From: an uncultured Clostridia bacterium
Lineage (GTDB): Bacteria; Bacillota; Clostridia; Lachnospirales; Lachnospiraceae
Reading direction: 5' to 3'
DNA: 8,911 bases
NCBI GenBank assembly: GCA_946405675.1
Contig: CAMJIC010000097.1
Location: 1-8,911 of the forward strand
In this document: positions 1 to 6,618 of the stretch, in pieces
How positions within the stretch are numbered: position 1 is the first letter of the stretch
Layout of the letters: each line of letters starts with the position of its first letter
Translations under genes and position numbers: made by a program
The notes under the pieces: generated by a model
Database searches by the model: none
What the model was told of the DNA's origin: nothing
The model's input: the letters and a program-made list of their open reading frames with translations, nothing else

Positions 1-2
1 GA

Positions 3-53
3 CGCGCGCACAGTGACGTGGAAGAAGGGATTCTGCGTGAAAAAACATCTTGA
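3..53 (+). CDS. Possible 3' end of an upstream gene (partial)
   Basis: One plus-strand frame is open from the window edge and stops at a TGA at 51-53. It would encode about 16 C-terminal residues, ending in ILREKTS. The stop codon would lie inside the -35 box of the yceD promoter, so a gene ending here would be followed at once by a new transcription unit. The tail is too short to identify a family, and it does not look like the acetate kinase C-terminus sometimes found upstream of yceD in Clostridia. The frame could be open by chance. Confidence 0.25.
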   Translation, partial: RAHSDVEEGILREKTS

Positions 54-78
54 CAGGAGTTTCCTGCCTTATTATAAT
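50..78 (+). promoter_or_regulatory. Consensus vegetative (sigma-A type) promoter for yceD-rpmF
   Basis: A perfect -35 hexamer TTGACA lies at 50-55 and a perfect -10 hexamer TATAAT at 73-78, separated by the optimal 17 bp. An A-run just upstream (41-45) could act as a weak UP-like element. Transcription should start near 84-86, giving a leader of about 25 nt that contains the yceD ribosome binding site at 95-100. Both hexamers matching consensus at ideal spacing is rare and implies strong growth-linked expression, which fits a ribosomal protein unit. The start site itself is inferred. Confidence 0.92.
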
Positions 79-109
79 TACGGAGTGCGCTTTGAAGGGG
101 TACCATTTT

Positions 110-670
110 ATGTTGCTGAATCTGACAGATGTGCTTCTGGAAGGCAGGAAGGTCGAAACAGAAGTGCCAATCGGACTTGAGAAGCTGGAATACAGCTTCG
201 GGAGCTACCCGGTCACGGAAAAAAGCTCTGCTTTTCTGATCTTGAATAAGAAGGAGAGCGGACATCTGGAGATACGGGGGAAGGCTTCGATGAAGGTACA
301 GATTCCCTGCGACAGATGCCTGGACAGCGTAATCGTTCCGTTCGAGCTGGATTTTTGCGAGACTGTCGCAGTCAGTGAGGCGGAAGGTCCGGAAGTAGAT
401 TCGGAAGGATCTGAGGCGGAGATGGCGGATGAGCCGGCACTCGATCCGGACTGTTTGATAGAAGGATATCACCTGGACGTGGATAAGCTGCTCTTTGGTG
501 AAGCTCTGCTGAACTGGCCGTCCCGTGTTCTCTGCAAGGAGGACTGCAAGGGACTGTGTCCGGTATGCGGTCAGAACTTAAACCATGGTGATTGCGGCTG
601 CGAACGCAAGGCGCTTGATCCGAGAATGGCGAAGGTCCTGGATGTTTTCAGCAAGTTCAAGGAGGTGTAG
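110..670 (+). CDS. yceD: YceD/DUF177 family protein, large ribosomal subunit (23S rRNA) accumulation factor
   Basis: This is a 186-residue cytoplasmic protein of the DUF177/YceD family, whose members are linked to 23S rRNA accumulation and are typically encoded next to rpmF. A CDRC pair lies at residues 67-70. A glutamate- and aspartate-rich linker spans about 89-114. A cysteine-rich C-terminal block has cysteines at 142, 146, 150, 153, 162 and 164, including the family signature GLCPVCGQNLN (148-158), followed by DPRMAKVLDVF (170-180). The cysteines suggest zinc binding, which is inferred. The ATG at 110 is chosen because AAGGGG (95-100) sits 9 nt upstream. An in-frame TTG at 50 is rejected because it is the -35 box and lies upstream of the predicted transcript start. 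It is followed 3 nt later by rpmF, whose ribosome binding site lies in its last codons. Confidence 0.93.
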   Translation: MLLNLTDVLLEGRKVETEVPIGLEKLEYSFGSYPVTEKSSAFLILNKKESGHLEIRGKASMKVQIPCDRCLDSVIVPFELDFCETVAVSEAEGPEVDSEGSEAEMADEPALDPDCLIEGYHLDVDKLLFGEALLNWPSRVLCKEDCKGLCPVCGQNLNHGDCGCERKALDPRMAKVLDVFSKFKEV

Positions 671-673
671 ACC

Positions 674-862
674 ATGTCGATTTGCCCAAAGAATAAGCAC
701 AGCAAGTCAAGAAGAGATATGAAGCACGCGCAGTGGAAGATGGCGGCTCCGACTCTTGTCAAGTGCAGCAAGTGCGGCGCTCTCATGAGACCGCATACTG
801 TCTGCAAGGCTTGCGGAAGCTACAATAAGCGGGAGATCATCAAGGTCGGCGAAGAGGCCTGA
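674..862 (+). CDS. rpmF: 50S ribosomal protein L32
   Basis: This 62-residue protein has the normal length and basic N-terminal half of bacterial L32, a structural protein of the large ribosomal subunit. The start MSICPKNKHSKSRRD is a recognisable variant of the usual MAxPKxKxSKxRR opening. A CxxC...CxxC zinc ribbon is intact (Cys31, Cys34, Cys44, Cys47), so this is the zinc-binding (C+) form. The downstream G-Y-N-K-R-E segment (48-54, with Ser49) is also typical. AAGGAGGTG at 659-667 provides a very strong ribosome binding site that overlaps the end of yceD. The two genes are 3 nt apart and clearly co-transcribed from the promoter at 50-78. A strong terminator follows 25 nt after the stop. 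No oddities were seen. Confidence 0.98.
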   Translation: MSICPKNKHSKSRRDMKHAQWKMAAPTLVKCSKCGALMRPHTVCKACGSYNKREIIKVGEEA

Positions 863-887
863 CCCGGATCTTTTATGAGGAATGATG

Positions 888-917
888 AAGGGATTGTCTG
901 TTGGGACAATCCCTTTT
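888..917 (+). terminator. Intrinsic terminator after rpmF
   Basis: Perfect 11-bp inverted arms AAGGGATTGTC (888-898) and GACAATCCCTT (905-915) enclose a 6-nt loop. The run TTTTG follows directly, and a second T-run (924-928) lies 6 nt further on. The stem and the U-rich tail are classic for Rho-independent termination of the yceD-rpmF transcript. The second T-run may help if the first tract leaks. The other strand lacks a T-tract at the matching position, so the terminator appears to work in one direction only. Confidence 0.88.
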
Positions 918-942
918 GTTGCCTTTTTGCAGGCGATATAGT
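916..942 (+). promoter_or_regulatory. Weak candidate promoter for the plsX operon
   Basis: A -10-like TATAGT (937-942, 5 of 6 to consensus) is preceded by a poor -35 candidate, TTGTTG (916-921), at a short 15-bp spacing. A new promoter is expected here because a terminator lies just upstream. It would start transcription near 948-950, right before the palindrome at 955-974, so a bound repressor could block early elongation. No better hexamer pair was found between the terminator and plsX. An isolated perfect TTGACA at 998-1003 has no usable -10 before the start codon. Confidence 0.3.
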
Positions 943-954
943 AAACTGCAGGAG

Positions 955-974
955 GTTCAGAACTGGTTCTGAAC
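955..974. promoter_or_regulatory. Operator-like inverted repeat upstream of plsX
   Basis: Perfect 9-bp arms GTTCAGAAC (955-963) and GTTCTGAAC (966-974) flank a 2-bp centre. The short centre favours binding by a dimeric DNA-binding protein over an RNA hairpin, and no T-tract follows. It lies 57 bp before plsX. In many Firmicutes plsX and fab genes are controlled by the lipid regulators FapR or FabT. The central CTGGT resembles the core of the FapR site, but the outer bases differ, so the regulator is unknown. Confidence 0.6.
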
Positions 975-1031
975 AATTATGACTGTAAATCATTCACTTG
1001 ACATGAGCGGAAGAAAACGGAGGGGTGCGAT

Positions 1032-2051
1032 ATGGCGGACCGGATTCGGATTGCGGTTGACGCGATGGGCGGTGACAATGCGCCGGCTCAGATCGTTCAG
1101 GGAGTCGTTGACGCAGTGAACAGCAGAAGCGATGTTTCTGTGATCCTTGTGGGAAGGCAGAAAGAGATTGAGGCTTGTCTGAAGGGAAAGACATACCCGG
1201 AGGGGAGCATTTCAATCGTACACGCGGAGGATGTGATCGGTACGGCAGACCATCCGGTGGAGTCAATCCGGCGCAAAAAGGAATCCTCCATGGTGAAGGC
1301 ACTGATGCTGGTCAGGAACAACGAAGCGGAAGCGTTCATTTCCGCAGGGAATTCCGGAGCGGTGGTCGTCGGCGGGCAGGGGATCGTCGGGAGAATCCGG
1401 GGGGTTCAGCGGCCTCCTTTTGCTTCCATCATCCCGACCAAAAGCGGCGGCATGCTGCTTCTGGACTGCGGGGCGAATGTGGATGCGAGGCCGGAGCATC
1501 TGGCACAGTGGGCAAAGCTTGGCACGATCTACATGCAGAGCGTGGCGGGCGTGAAAAAGCCCCGGGTCGGGATCGTGAACATCGGTGCCGAGGAGGAGAA
1601 GGGCAACAGCCTTGTGAAGGAGACATTTCCGCTGCTCAAGGAGATGGATGAGAAGGGGGAGATCTGTTTCGCGGGAAGCTGCGAGGCGAGGGAGATCCCT
1701 TATGGTACCTGTGACGTTGCGGTGTGTGACGGTTTTACGGGGAATGTGGTGCTGAAGATGTATGAGGGGACAGCGCAGGTTTTGCTGTCGGAGATGAAGC
1801 AGGCGTTCTATTCCTCTTTTTCAAGCAAGATTGGTGCGGTTCTGGTAAAGAACGGGCTGAAGAAGATGCTGAAAAAGTATGATTCGGGGCAGTATGGAGG
1901 AGCACCTGTACTGGGCCTGAAGCGCCTGGTGGTGAAGATGCATGGCAGCGCGAAGGCGCATGATGTCAGGCGGGCGGTGGAACAGTGCGTACAGTTTTAC
2001 CGGGAGGATATTGCTTCAAAGATCACTTCCTACATAGAAAGCAATTCCTGA
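1032..2051 (+). CDS. plsX: Phosphate acyltransferase PlsX (acyl-ACP:phosphate acyltransferase)
   Basis: PlsX converts acyl-ACP and inorganic phosphate to acyl-phosphate, the acyl donor used by PlsY in the first step of phospholipid synthesis. It is a peripheral membrane enzyme. The 339-residue length is normal. Family motifs are intact along the chain: VDAMGGDNAP (9-18), SAGNSGA (104-110), LLDCGANVD (143-151), NIGAEEEKGN (183-192), CDVAVCDGFTGN (227-238), YGGAPVLG (288-295) and HGSA (304-307). The ATG is preceded by GGAGGGG (1019-1025) at 6 nt. It lies downstream of an operator-like palindrome and 58 nt before acpP, which encodes the carrier of its substrate. No truncation or missing motif was seen. 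Confidence 0.97.
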   Translation: MADRIRIAVDAMGGDNAPAQIVQGVVDAVNSRSDVSVILVGRQKEIEACLKGKTYPEGSISIVHAEDVIGTADHPVESIRRKKESSMVKALMLVRNNEAEAFISAGNSGAVVVGGQGIVGRIRGVQRPPFASIIPTKSGGMLLLDCGANVDARPEHLAQWAKLGTIYMQSVAGVKKPRVGIVNIGAEEEKGNSLVKETFPLLKEMDEKGEICFAGSCEAREIPYGTCDVAVCDGFTGNVVLKMYEGTAQVLLSEMKQAFYSSFSSKIGAVLVKNGLKKMLKKYDSGQYGGAPVLGLKRLVVKMHGSAKAHDVRRAVEQCVQFYREDIASKITSYIESNS

Positions 2052-2073
2052 GAGCGATTTTGAGAGTGATTTC
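2050..2073 (+). repeat. Two-copy imperfect 12-bp tandem repeat at the plsX stop codon
   Basis: GAGAGCGATTTT (2050-2061) is followed directly by GAGAGTGATTTC (2062-2073), with 10 of 12 positions identical. The first copy overlaps the plsX TGA stop, and the pair fills the first half of the plsX-acpP spacer. It may be a slippage duplication. No promoter or hairpin role is evident, since the TTGAGA inside it has no -10 partner at workable spacing. Confidence 0.45.
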
Positions 2074-2099
2074 TGTTTAGACCCTGCGGACGAATGAAT

Positions 2100-2104
2100 G
2101 GAGG
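2100..2104 (+). promoter_or_regulatory. Ribosome binding site that decides the acpP start
   Basis: GGAGG lies 5 nt before the ATG at 2110. An in-frame ATG at 2098 overlaps this site and has only a weak GCGGA upstream. The spacing therefore supports initiation at 2110, giving an ACP that begins MEFEKMQ. Confidence 0.8.
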
Positions 2105-2109
2105 ATTGT

Positions 2110-2340
2110 ATGGAATTTGAAAAAATGCAGCAGATCATAGCGGATGTATTGAGCGTGGATATCGATGAGATCAATCCGGAGACGACTTTCAAGGATGATC
2201 TTGGGGCTGACAGCCTGGATTTATACCAGATCATCATGGCGGTCGAGGAGGAGTTTCATATTCAGATTCCTACGGAAGCGGCGGAGAAGATCGTTACGGT
2301 TCAGGATGCGGTAGAGGCGATTCGGAATGCGGTCAGTTGA
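2110..2340 (+). CDS. acpP: Acyl carrier protein
   Basis: This is a small acidic four-helix carrier of growing acyl chains for type II fatty acid synthesis. It supplies acyl-ACP to PlsX, encoded just upstream. From the ATG at 2110 it has 76 residues, the usual ACP length. The phosphopantetheine attachment motif DLGADSLDL is present (residues 30-38), with Ser35 as the modified residue. The EEEFHIQIP segment (46-54) forms the typical helix III region. The start at 2110 is preferred over 2098 because of the ribosome binding site at 2100-2104; using 2098 would add MEDC. Its last 14 nt overlap the start of rnc in another frame, an arrangement that suggests coupled translation. Confidence 0.96.
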   Translation: MEFEKMQQIIADVLSVDIDEINPETTFKDDLGADSLDLYQIIMAVEEEFHIQIPTEAAEKIVTVQDAVEAIRNAVS

Positions 2341-3031
2341 GGATGAACTGGAGGAGGTGATCGGCCTTCGGTTTGAGGACCGGAGCCTCCTTAATCAGGC
2401 GCTCACCCATAGTTCCTACGCGAATGAGCACAAGTCTGAGGTCATATCGGACAATGAACGGCTTGAGTTTCTCGGCGATGCGGTGCTGGAGCTGCTCAGC
2501 TCCAGGTACCTCTATCTTCACTATCCGTCTCTTCCGGAAGGCGATCTGACGAAGCTGCGTGCCAGCATCGTCTGTGAGCCTACCCTCGCTTTGTGCGCCC
2601 GGCAGATGGGCCTTCCGGGCTACATCCGCCTGGGAAGGGGGGAGGAGCTGACCGGAGGCAGGAAGAGGAATTCCATTGTTTCGGATGCCCTGGAGGCATT
2701 GATCGGAGCGATCTATCTTGACAGGGGGATCGAAGAAGCGGATTCCTTTGTCAGGCGTTTTGTCCTGAATGACATCGAGCATAAGAAGCTGTTTTATGAC
2801 AGCAAGACGATCCTGCAGGAGGTGGTTCGGAAGGCGTTTCCGGATGAGGAGCTGACCTACCGCCTGATCCGGGAGGAGGGGCCGTCTCATGACAGGCATT
2901 TTGAAACGCAGGCGTTGATCGGGACGAATGTGGTTGGGTGGGGCCGTGCCGGCACCAAGAAGGGTGCAGAGATGGAAGCCGCCTACAAGGCGTTGATCGA
3001 ATTGAAGCAAAGAGGGATTCATGTATCTTAA
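2327..3031 (+). CDS. rnc: Ribonuclease III
   Basis: RNase III is a double-strand-specific endoribonuclease that processes rRNA precursors and structured mRNAs as a dimer. The 234-residue protein has a catalytic domain (about 5-145) with the signature NERLEFLGDAVL (43-54). Glu44, Glu47 and Asp51 there, and Asp120 and Glu123 in SDALEALIGAIYLD (119-132), match the metal-binding positions of E. coli RNase III. A C-terminal double-stranded RNA-binding domain (about 156-228) ends in KKGAEMEAAYKALIEL (211-226). The ATG at 2327 lies inside acpP with only a weak GAGGCG upstream, so translation probably depends on ribosomes finishing acpP. An in-frame GTG at 2357 has its purine run directly adjacent and would remove conserved sequence. 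The gene overlaps smc by 11 nt. Confidence 0.97.
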   Translation: MRSVEDELEEVIGLRFEDRSLLNQALTHSSYANEHKSEVISDNERLEFLGDAVLELLSSRYLYLHYPSLPEGDLTKLRASIVCEPTLALCARQMGLPGYIRLGRGEELTGGRKRNSIVSDALEALIGAIYLDRGIEEADSFVRRFVLNDIEHKKLFYDSKTILQEVVRKAFPDEELTYRLIREEGPSHDRHFETQALIGTNVVGWGRAGTKKGAEMEAAYKALIELKQRGIHVS

Positions 3032-6000
3032 GAGTCTGGAATTGCAGGGCTTTAAGTCCTTTGCCAATAAAATCGTTTTGCAGTTCCACAATGGAATCAC
3101 AGGCGTCGTCGGCCCCAACGGATCGGGCAAGTCCAACGTATCCGACGCGATCCGCTGGGTTCTGGGCGAACAGTCTGCAAAGCAGCTGCGCGGCGGGTCC
3201 ATGCAGGATGTTATTTTTGCCGGCACGGCTGTGCGCCGGCCCATGAGCTATGCCTATGTGGCGATCTCACTGGATAATTCGGATCATGCGCTGCCCATCG
3301 ACTACGAGGAGGTGACGGTCGCAAGGCGGCTGTACCGCTCGGGGGAGTCGGAATATCTCATCAATGGAACACAGGTCCGGATGAGGGATGTCCAGGAGCT
3401 TTTTTTTGATACCGGAATCGGGAAGGAAGGCTATTCCCTGATCGGGCAGGGCCAGGTCGAGAAGATCCTGAACGGTAAGCCGGAGGAGCGCAGGGAGCTG
3501 TTTGACGAAGCTGCCGGCATCGTGAAGTACAAGCACCGGAAGATGGCTGCGCTGAAAAAACTCGAGAGCGAGCAGGCAAACCTTGTCCGCGTCAATGACA
3601 TCCTCAGCGAGCTGGGGCGGCAGGCGGGACCCTTGAAGCAGCAGAGCGAGACGGCAAAGATCTATCTGGCCAAGCGGGATGAGATGAAGCTTGTGGATGT
3701 CAACCTGTTCCTGCTGGAGAATGACCGGTTTGAGGAAAACCTGAACAATGCCCAGGGCAAGCTGGATGACGCCAGGGCTGAGCAGGAGAGGGTGACAAAT
3801 GAGCTTGCTGGCGCGAAGGCACGGTATGAGGAGCTTGACGAGGAAATCAGCAGCATAGACACTGCCATGTTTTCGGCCAATGAGGAATTGTCCAGGGTCC
3901 GCCTTGAGCGCCAGGAGAAAGCGGGCGGCATCGACCTTGCTGAGGACAGGATCCGTGCATTAAGCGCCTCCCAGGAGGAGCTGGGCATCCGGTCAGAGCG
4001 GCTGAAGGCGGAGGAAGCGCAGCGCAGGGAACAGATCGCCACTTCCAGGAAACGGAGATCGGACCTGGAGGCGGAGACCGCATCCTGCACGAAGGAACGG
4101 GAGGAGGCGGAGAATGCCGTCCTGGACCTGAATGCAAAGATTGCTGACCTGAACGCGCAGATCGATGTCAGCAAGGAGCAGATCATCCGGATCCTGAATG
4201 AAAGGACAGGCATCCAGACAGACAGGCAGCGTGCCTCCACCATGATCGAGCAGATCGCCCTGCGGGAGGCGGAGCTCAACAGCCGTGAGCTGACGCTTCG
4301 AAGCGACGAGAGGACCCAAATCCACAGCAAGGATGAGCTGAATGAGCAAAGGCAGACCGCCATGCGCCAGACAGAGACCCTGCAGGAGCGGAGCGAGCGT
4401 CTGTCCCGGGAACTGGAGGAGGTGCACAAGGCTTTCCTGGATGGGTCGGACAGGCTCTCAAAGATGCGGGAAGTCTACCAGAGGGAGTCTTCCCGTTTTG
4501 ATACGCTGCGTGCCATCACGGAGCGCTATGAGGGCTACGGGGGTTCGATCCGCCGCGTCATGGAGCAGAAAGACCGTGTCCCTGGGATCCTGGGCGTTGT
4601 CGCTGACCTGATCCAGACCTCTAAGCAGTATGAGCTTGCCGTTGAGACAGCCTTGGGCGGCAGCATCCAGAACATTGTGACGTCGGACGAGCAGACGGCC
4701 AAGCAGATGATCGCGTTTCTGAAGGAGAACCGCTTCGGCCGTGCGACCTTCCTCCCTCTGACGGCAATGAAAAACAGTCGTGAGCTGAAGGAGAGGAATG
4801 TCCTTCAGGAAAGGGGCGTTGTGGGGCTTGCCTCGGATATCGTTACCTGTGAGGACCGGTTCCGGGATCTGGTCCGCAATCTTCTTGGAAGGACCGTGGT
4901 TGTTGAAGACATTGACAGGGCAGTGGAGATTGCCCGGAAGTTTCATTACAGCCTCAGGCTGGTGACGCTGGACGGCGAGCTGCTCAGCGCGGGCGGCTCC
5001 ATGACCGGAGGCGCGTTTAAGAATAACAGCAACCTCCTGGGCAGGCGCAGGGAGATCGATGATACAAAGAAAAAGCTGGCCAGGATGAAGAGCCAGCTGG
5101 ATGAGCTGTCGGTGAAGGTCGAGGCGGACCATACGAAGAGGAACCGCCTGAGGGATGAGATCACCGCTGTGTCAGGACTGATGCAGAAGAATGAGTTCGA
5201 CCTTTCCTCCCTTGACCAGAAGATGCAGGATTTGTCCGGCAGGATGGAAGAGACCAGGACGGCCAGGGAGCAGATCGCGAGGGAGCGGGCCAGGATCGCA
5301 CAGGACCGGAAGAAGCTGGAGTCGGAGCAGGCCGTGAGCGGACAGGACCTTCAGAAGAGCGATGCTTCCGAGAAGCAGGAGAATGACCGGATCGAGGCAC
5401 TGCAGGCTCAGCTGGATCAGCTGGGCACAAGCCTTGCATCATCGGAGGAAAACCTGTCAAAGGTCCGCATGAAGCTGGCAGGCTATGCACAGGAGATGAA
5501 TTTCATTTCCCAGAACCTGGACCGGCTGGCGCAGGAGGTTGAGAACCGCAGCAAGGAAGCGCAGGAAATCACACAGCGCATGTCGGCCGGTGAGGCGGAG
5601 AAGGAAGAAAAGCGTCTCCAGGTCGAGGAGCTGAAGGCGCAGATTGCTAAGACAAAGCAGAAGGAAGAGGAGCTTGCGGCCGGGATCGCCGCAATGAATG
5701 CGGATAAGGAAGAGAAGCTGACGCTGAGGAAGTCATTTTTTGACCGCAGGGAAGAGCTTTCCGGGGAGATCACGAGGCTTGACCGTGAGACCTTCCGCCT
5801 GGAGGAGCAGCTGAAGAAGCTGGAAGAGGGCAGGGAGAAGAGCATTGAGTATCTGTGGGAAGAATATGACCTGACACCCGTCCAGTGCAAGGAGCTGCGC
5901 AGGGAGGATCTGGGCCCGATGACTGCATTGAAGAAGCGGCTTGCCGATATCCGGCGCGAGATCAAGGCACTGGGAAGCGTCAACGTTGGCGCGATCGAGC

Positions 6001-6578
6001 AGTACAAGGAAGTGGCGGAGCGTTATGAGTTCCTGTCCGCGCAGCATGAGGATCTGGTCAAGAGCGCTGCGGACCTTGGGAAGATCATAGACCAGCTGGA
6101 TGACAGCATGCGGACTCAGTTCAGGGAACAGTTTGAACGGATGCGCAAGGAATATGATGTCACCTTCCGGGATCTGTTCGGCGGCGGAAAGGGAACGCTG
6201 GAGCTGGTGGAAGAGGAGGATATCCTGGAAGCCGGGATCCGTGTGATTGCCCAGCCGCCCGGGAAGAAGCTGCAGAACATGATGCAGCTTTCCGGCGGGG
6301 AGAAGAGCCTGGCCGCGATCGCGCTGCTGTTTGCGATCCAGAACCTGAAGCCGTCTCCGTTCTGCCTGCTGGATGAGATCGAATCTGCGCTGGACGAGGC
6401 GAACGTGGATCGTTTCGCCAGGTACCTGCATAAGCTGACCAAGCATACGCAGTTTATCATTATCACGCACAGAAGGGGTTCCATGGCATCGTGCGACCGA
6501 CTCTACGGCATCACCATGCAGGAAAAAGGCGTGTCCGCGCTGGTGTCCGTGGATCTAGTGGAAAATGAGCTGACCTGA
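3021..6578 (+). CDS. smc: Chromosome segregation ATPase SMC
   Basis: SMC is the core ATPase of the bacterial condensin complex and works with ScpA and ScpB to compact and segregate chromosomes. At 1185 residues it is full length. The N-terminal head starts MYLKSLELQGFKSFA and has Walker A GPNGSGKSN (31-39). A long coiled coil runs from about 170 to 500. The hinge follows, bounded by YEGYGG (503-508) and the GGSMTGG motif (658-664). The returning coiled coil runs from about 670 to 1010. The C-terminal head has the signature LSGGEKS (1090-1096) and Walker B, with Asp1118 and Glu1119 in LLDEIESALDEANV. The catalytic residues are all present. AGAGGG (3011-3016) precedes the ATG, which lies within the last codons of rnc, so the two are translationally linked. 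Confidence 0.98.
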   Translation: MYLKSLELQGFKSFANKIVLQFHNGITGVVGPNGSGKSNVSDAIRWVLGEQSAKQLRGGSMQDVIFAGTAVRRPMSYAYVAISLDNSDHALPIDYEEVTVARRLYRSGESEYLINGTQVRMRDVQELFFDTGIGKEGYSLIGQGQVEKILNGKPEERRELFDEAAGIVKYKHRKMAALKKLESEQANLVRVNDILSELGRQAGPLKQQSETAKIYLAKRDEMKLVDVNLFLLENDRFEENLNNAQGKLDDARAEQERVTNELAGAKARYEELDEEISSIDTAMFSANEELSRVRLERQEKAGGIDLAEDRIRALSASQEELGIRSERLKAEEAQRREQIATSRKRRSDLEAETASCTKEREEAENAVLDLNAKIADLNAQIDVSKEQIIRILNERTGIQTDRQRASTMIEQIALREAELNSRELTLRSDERTQIHSKDELNEQRQTAMRQTETLQERSERLSRELEEVHKAFLDGSDRLSKMREVYQRESSRFDTLRAITERYEGYGGSIRRVMEQKDRVPGILGVVADLIQTSKQYELAVETALGGSIQNIVTSDEQTAKQMIAFLKENRFGRATFLPLTAMKNSRELKERNVLQERGVVGLASDIVTCEDRFRDLVRNLLGRTVVVEDIDRAVEIARKFHYSLRLVTLDGELLSAGGSMTGGAFKNNSNLLGRRREIDDTKKKLARMKSQLDELSVKVEADHTKRNRLRDEITAVSGLMQKNEFDLSSLDQKMQDLSGRMEETRTAREQIARERARIAQDRKKLESEQAVSGQDLQKSDASEKQENDRIEALQAQLDQLGTSLASSEENLSKVRMKLAGYAQEMNFISQNLDRLAQEVENRSKEAQEITQRMSAGEAEKEEKRLQVEELKAQIAKTKQKEEELAAGIAAMNADKEEKLTLRKSFFDRREELSGEITRLDRETFRLEEQLKKLEEGREKSIEYLWEEYDLTPVQCKELRREDLGPMTALKKRLADIRREIKALGSVNVGAIEQYKEVAERYEFLSAQHEDLVKSAADLGKIIDQLDDSMRTQFREQFERMRKEYDVTFRDLFGGGKGTLELVEEEDILEAGIRVIAQPPGKKLQNMMQLSGGEKSLAAIALLFAIQNLKPSPFCLLDEIESALDEANVDRFARYLHKLTKHTQFIIITHRRGSMASCDRLYGITMQEKGVSALVSVDLVENELT

Positions 6579-6582
6579 CCGG

Positions 6583-6600
6583 CCAGGAAGCGCTTCCTGG
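6583..6600. repeat. Perfect 18-bp palindrome between smc and ftsY
   Basis: CCAGGAAGC (6583-6591) is followed with no spacer by its reverse complement GCTTCCTGG (6592-6600). As RNA it would form a 7-bp stem with a GCGC loop, but an A-rich stretch follows and there is no T-tract, so it is not a normal intrinsic terminator. It ends 7 nt before the AGAGGA ribosome binding site of ftsY. It could be a protein-binding site, an RNA processing hairpin, or a structure that tunes ftsY translation. No function can be assigned from sequence. Confidence 0.6.
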
Positions 6601-6618
6601 GCAGAAAAGAGGAATAAT

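Noticed and set aside
998..1003. Perfect TTGACA just before plsX
   Set aside because: A -10 box at 16-18 bp would fall at 1020-1027, which is the plsX ribosome binding site and bears no resemblance to TATAAT.
1175..1651. Alternative plus-strand frame inside plsX
   Set aside because: Its low-complexity Gly/Arg-rich product and full overlap with the conserved PlsX frame mark it as an out-of-frame artefact.
2333..3244. Minus-strand open frame of 303 codons across rnc and the start of smc
   Set aside because: It spans two real genes in antisense, has no recognisable domain, and is explained by codon bias.
3662..4429. Minus-strand open frame rich in serine and arginine
   Set aside because: It is the antisense shadow of the SMC coiled coil, where Glu, Lys and Arg codons read backwards as Ser, Leu and Phe.
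5733..6470. Minus-strand open frame of 245 codons over the SMC C-terminal region
   Set aside because: It is antisense to the conserved ATPase head and has no family resemblance or supporting context.
6583..6600. Intrinsic terminator between smc and ftsY
   Set aside because: The palindrome is followed by an A-rich stretch instead of a T-tract and overlaps the approach to the ftsY ribosome binding site.
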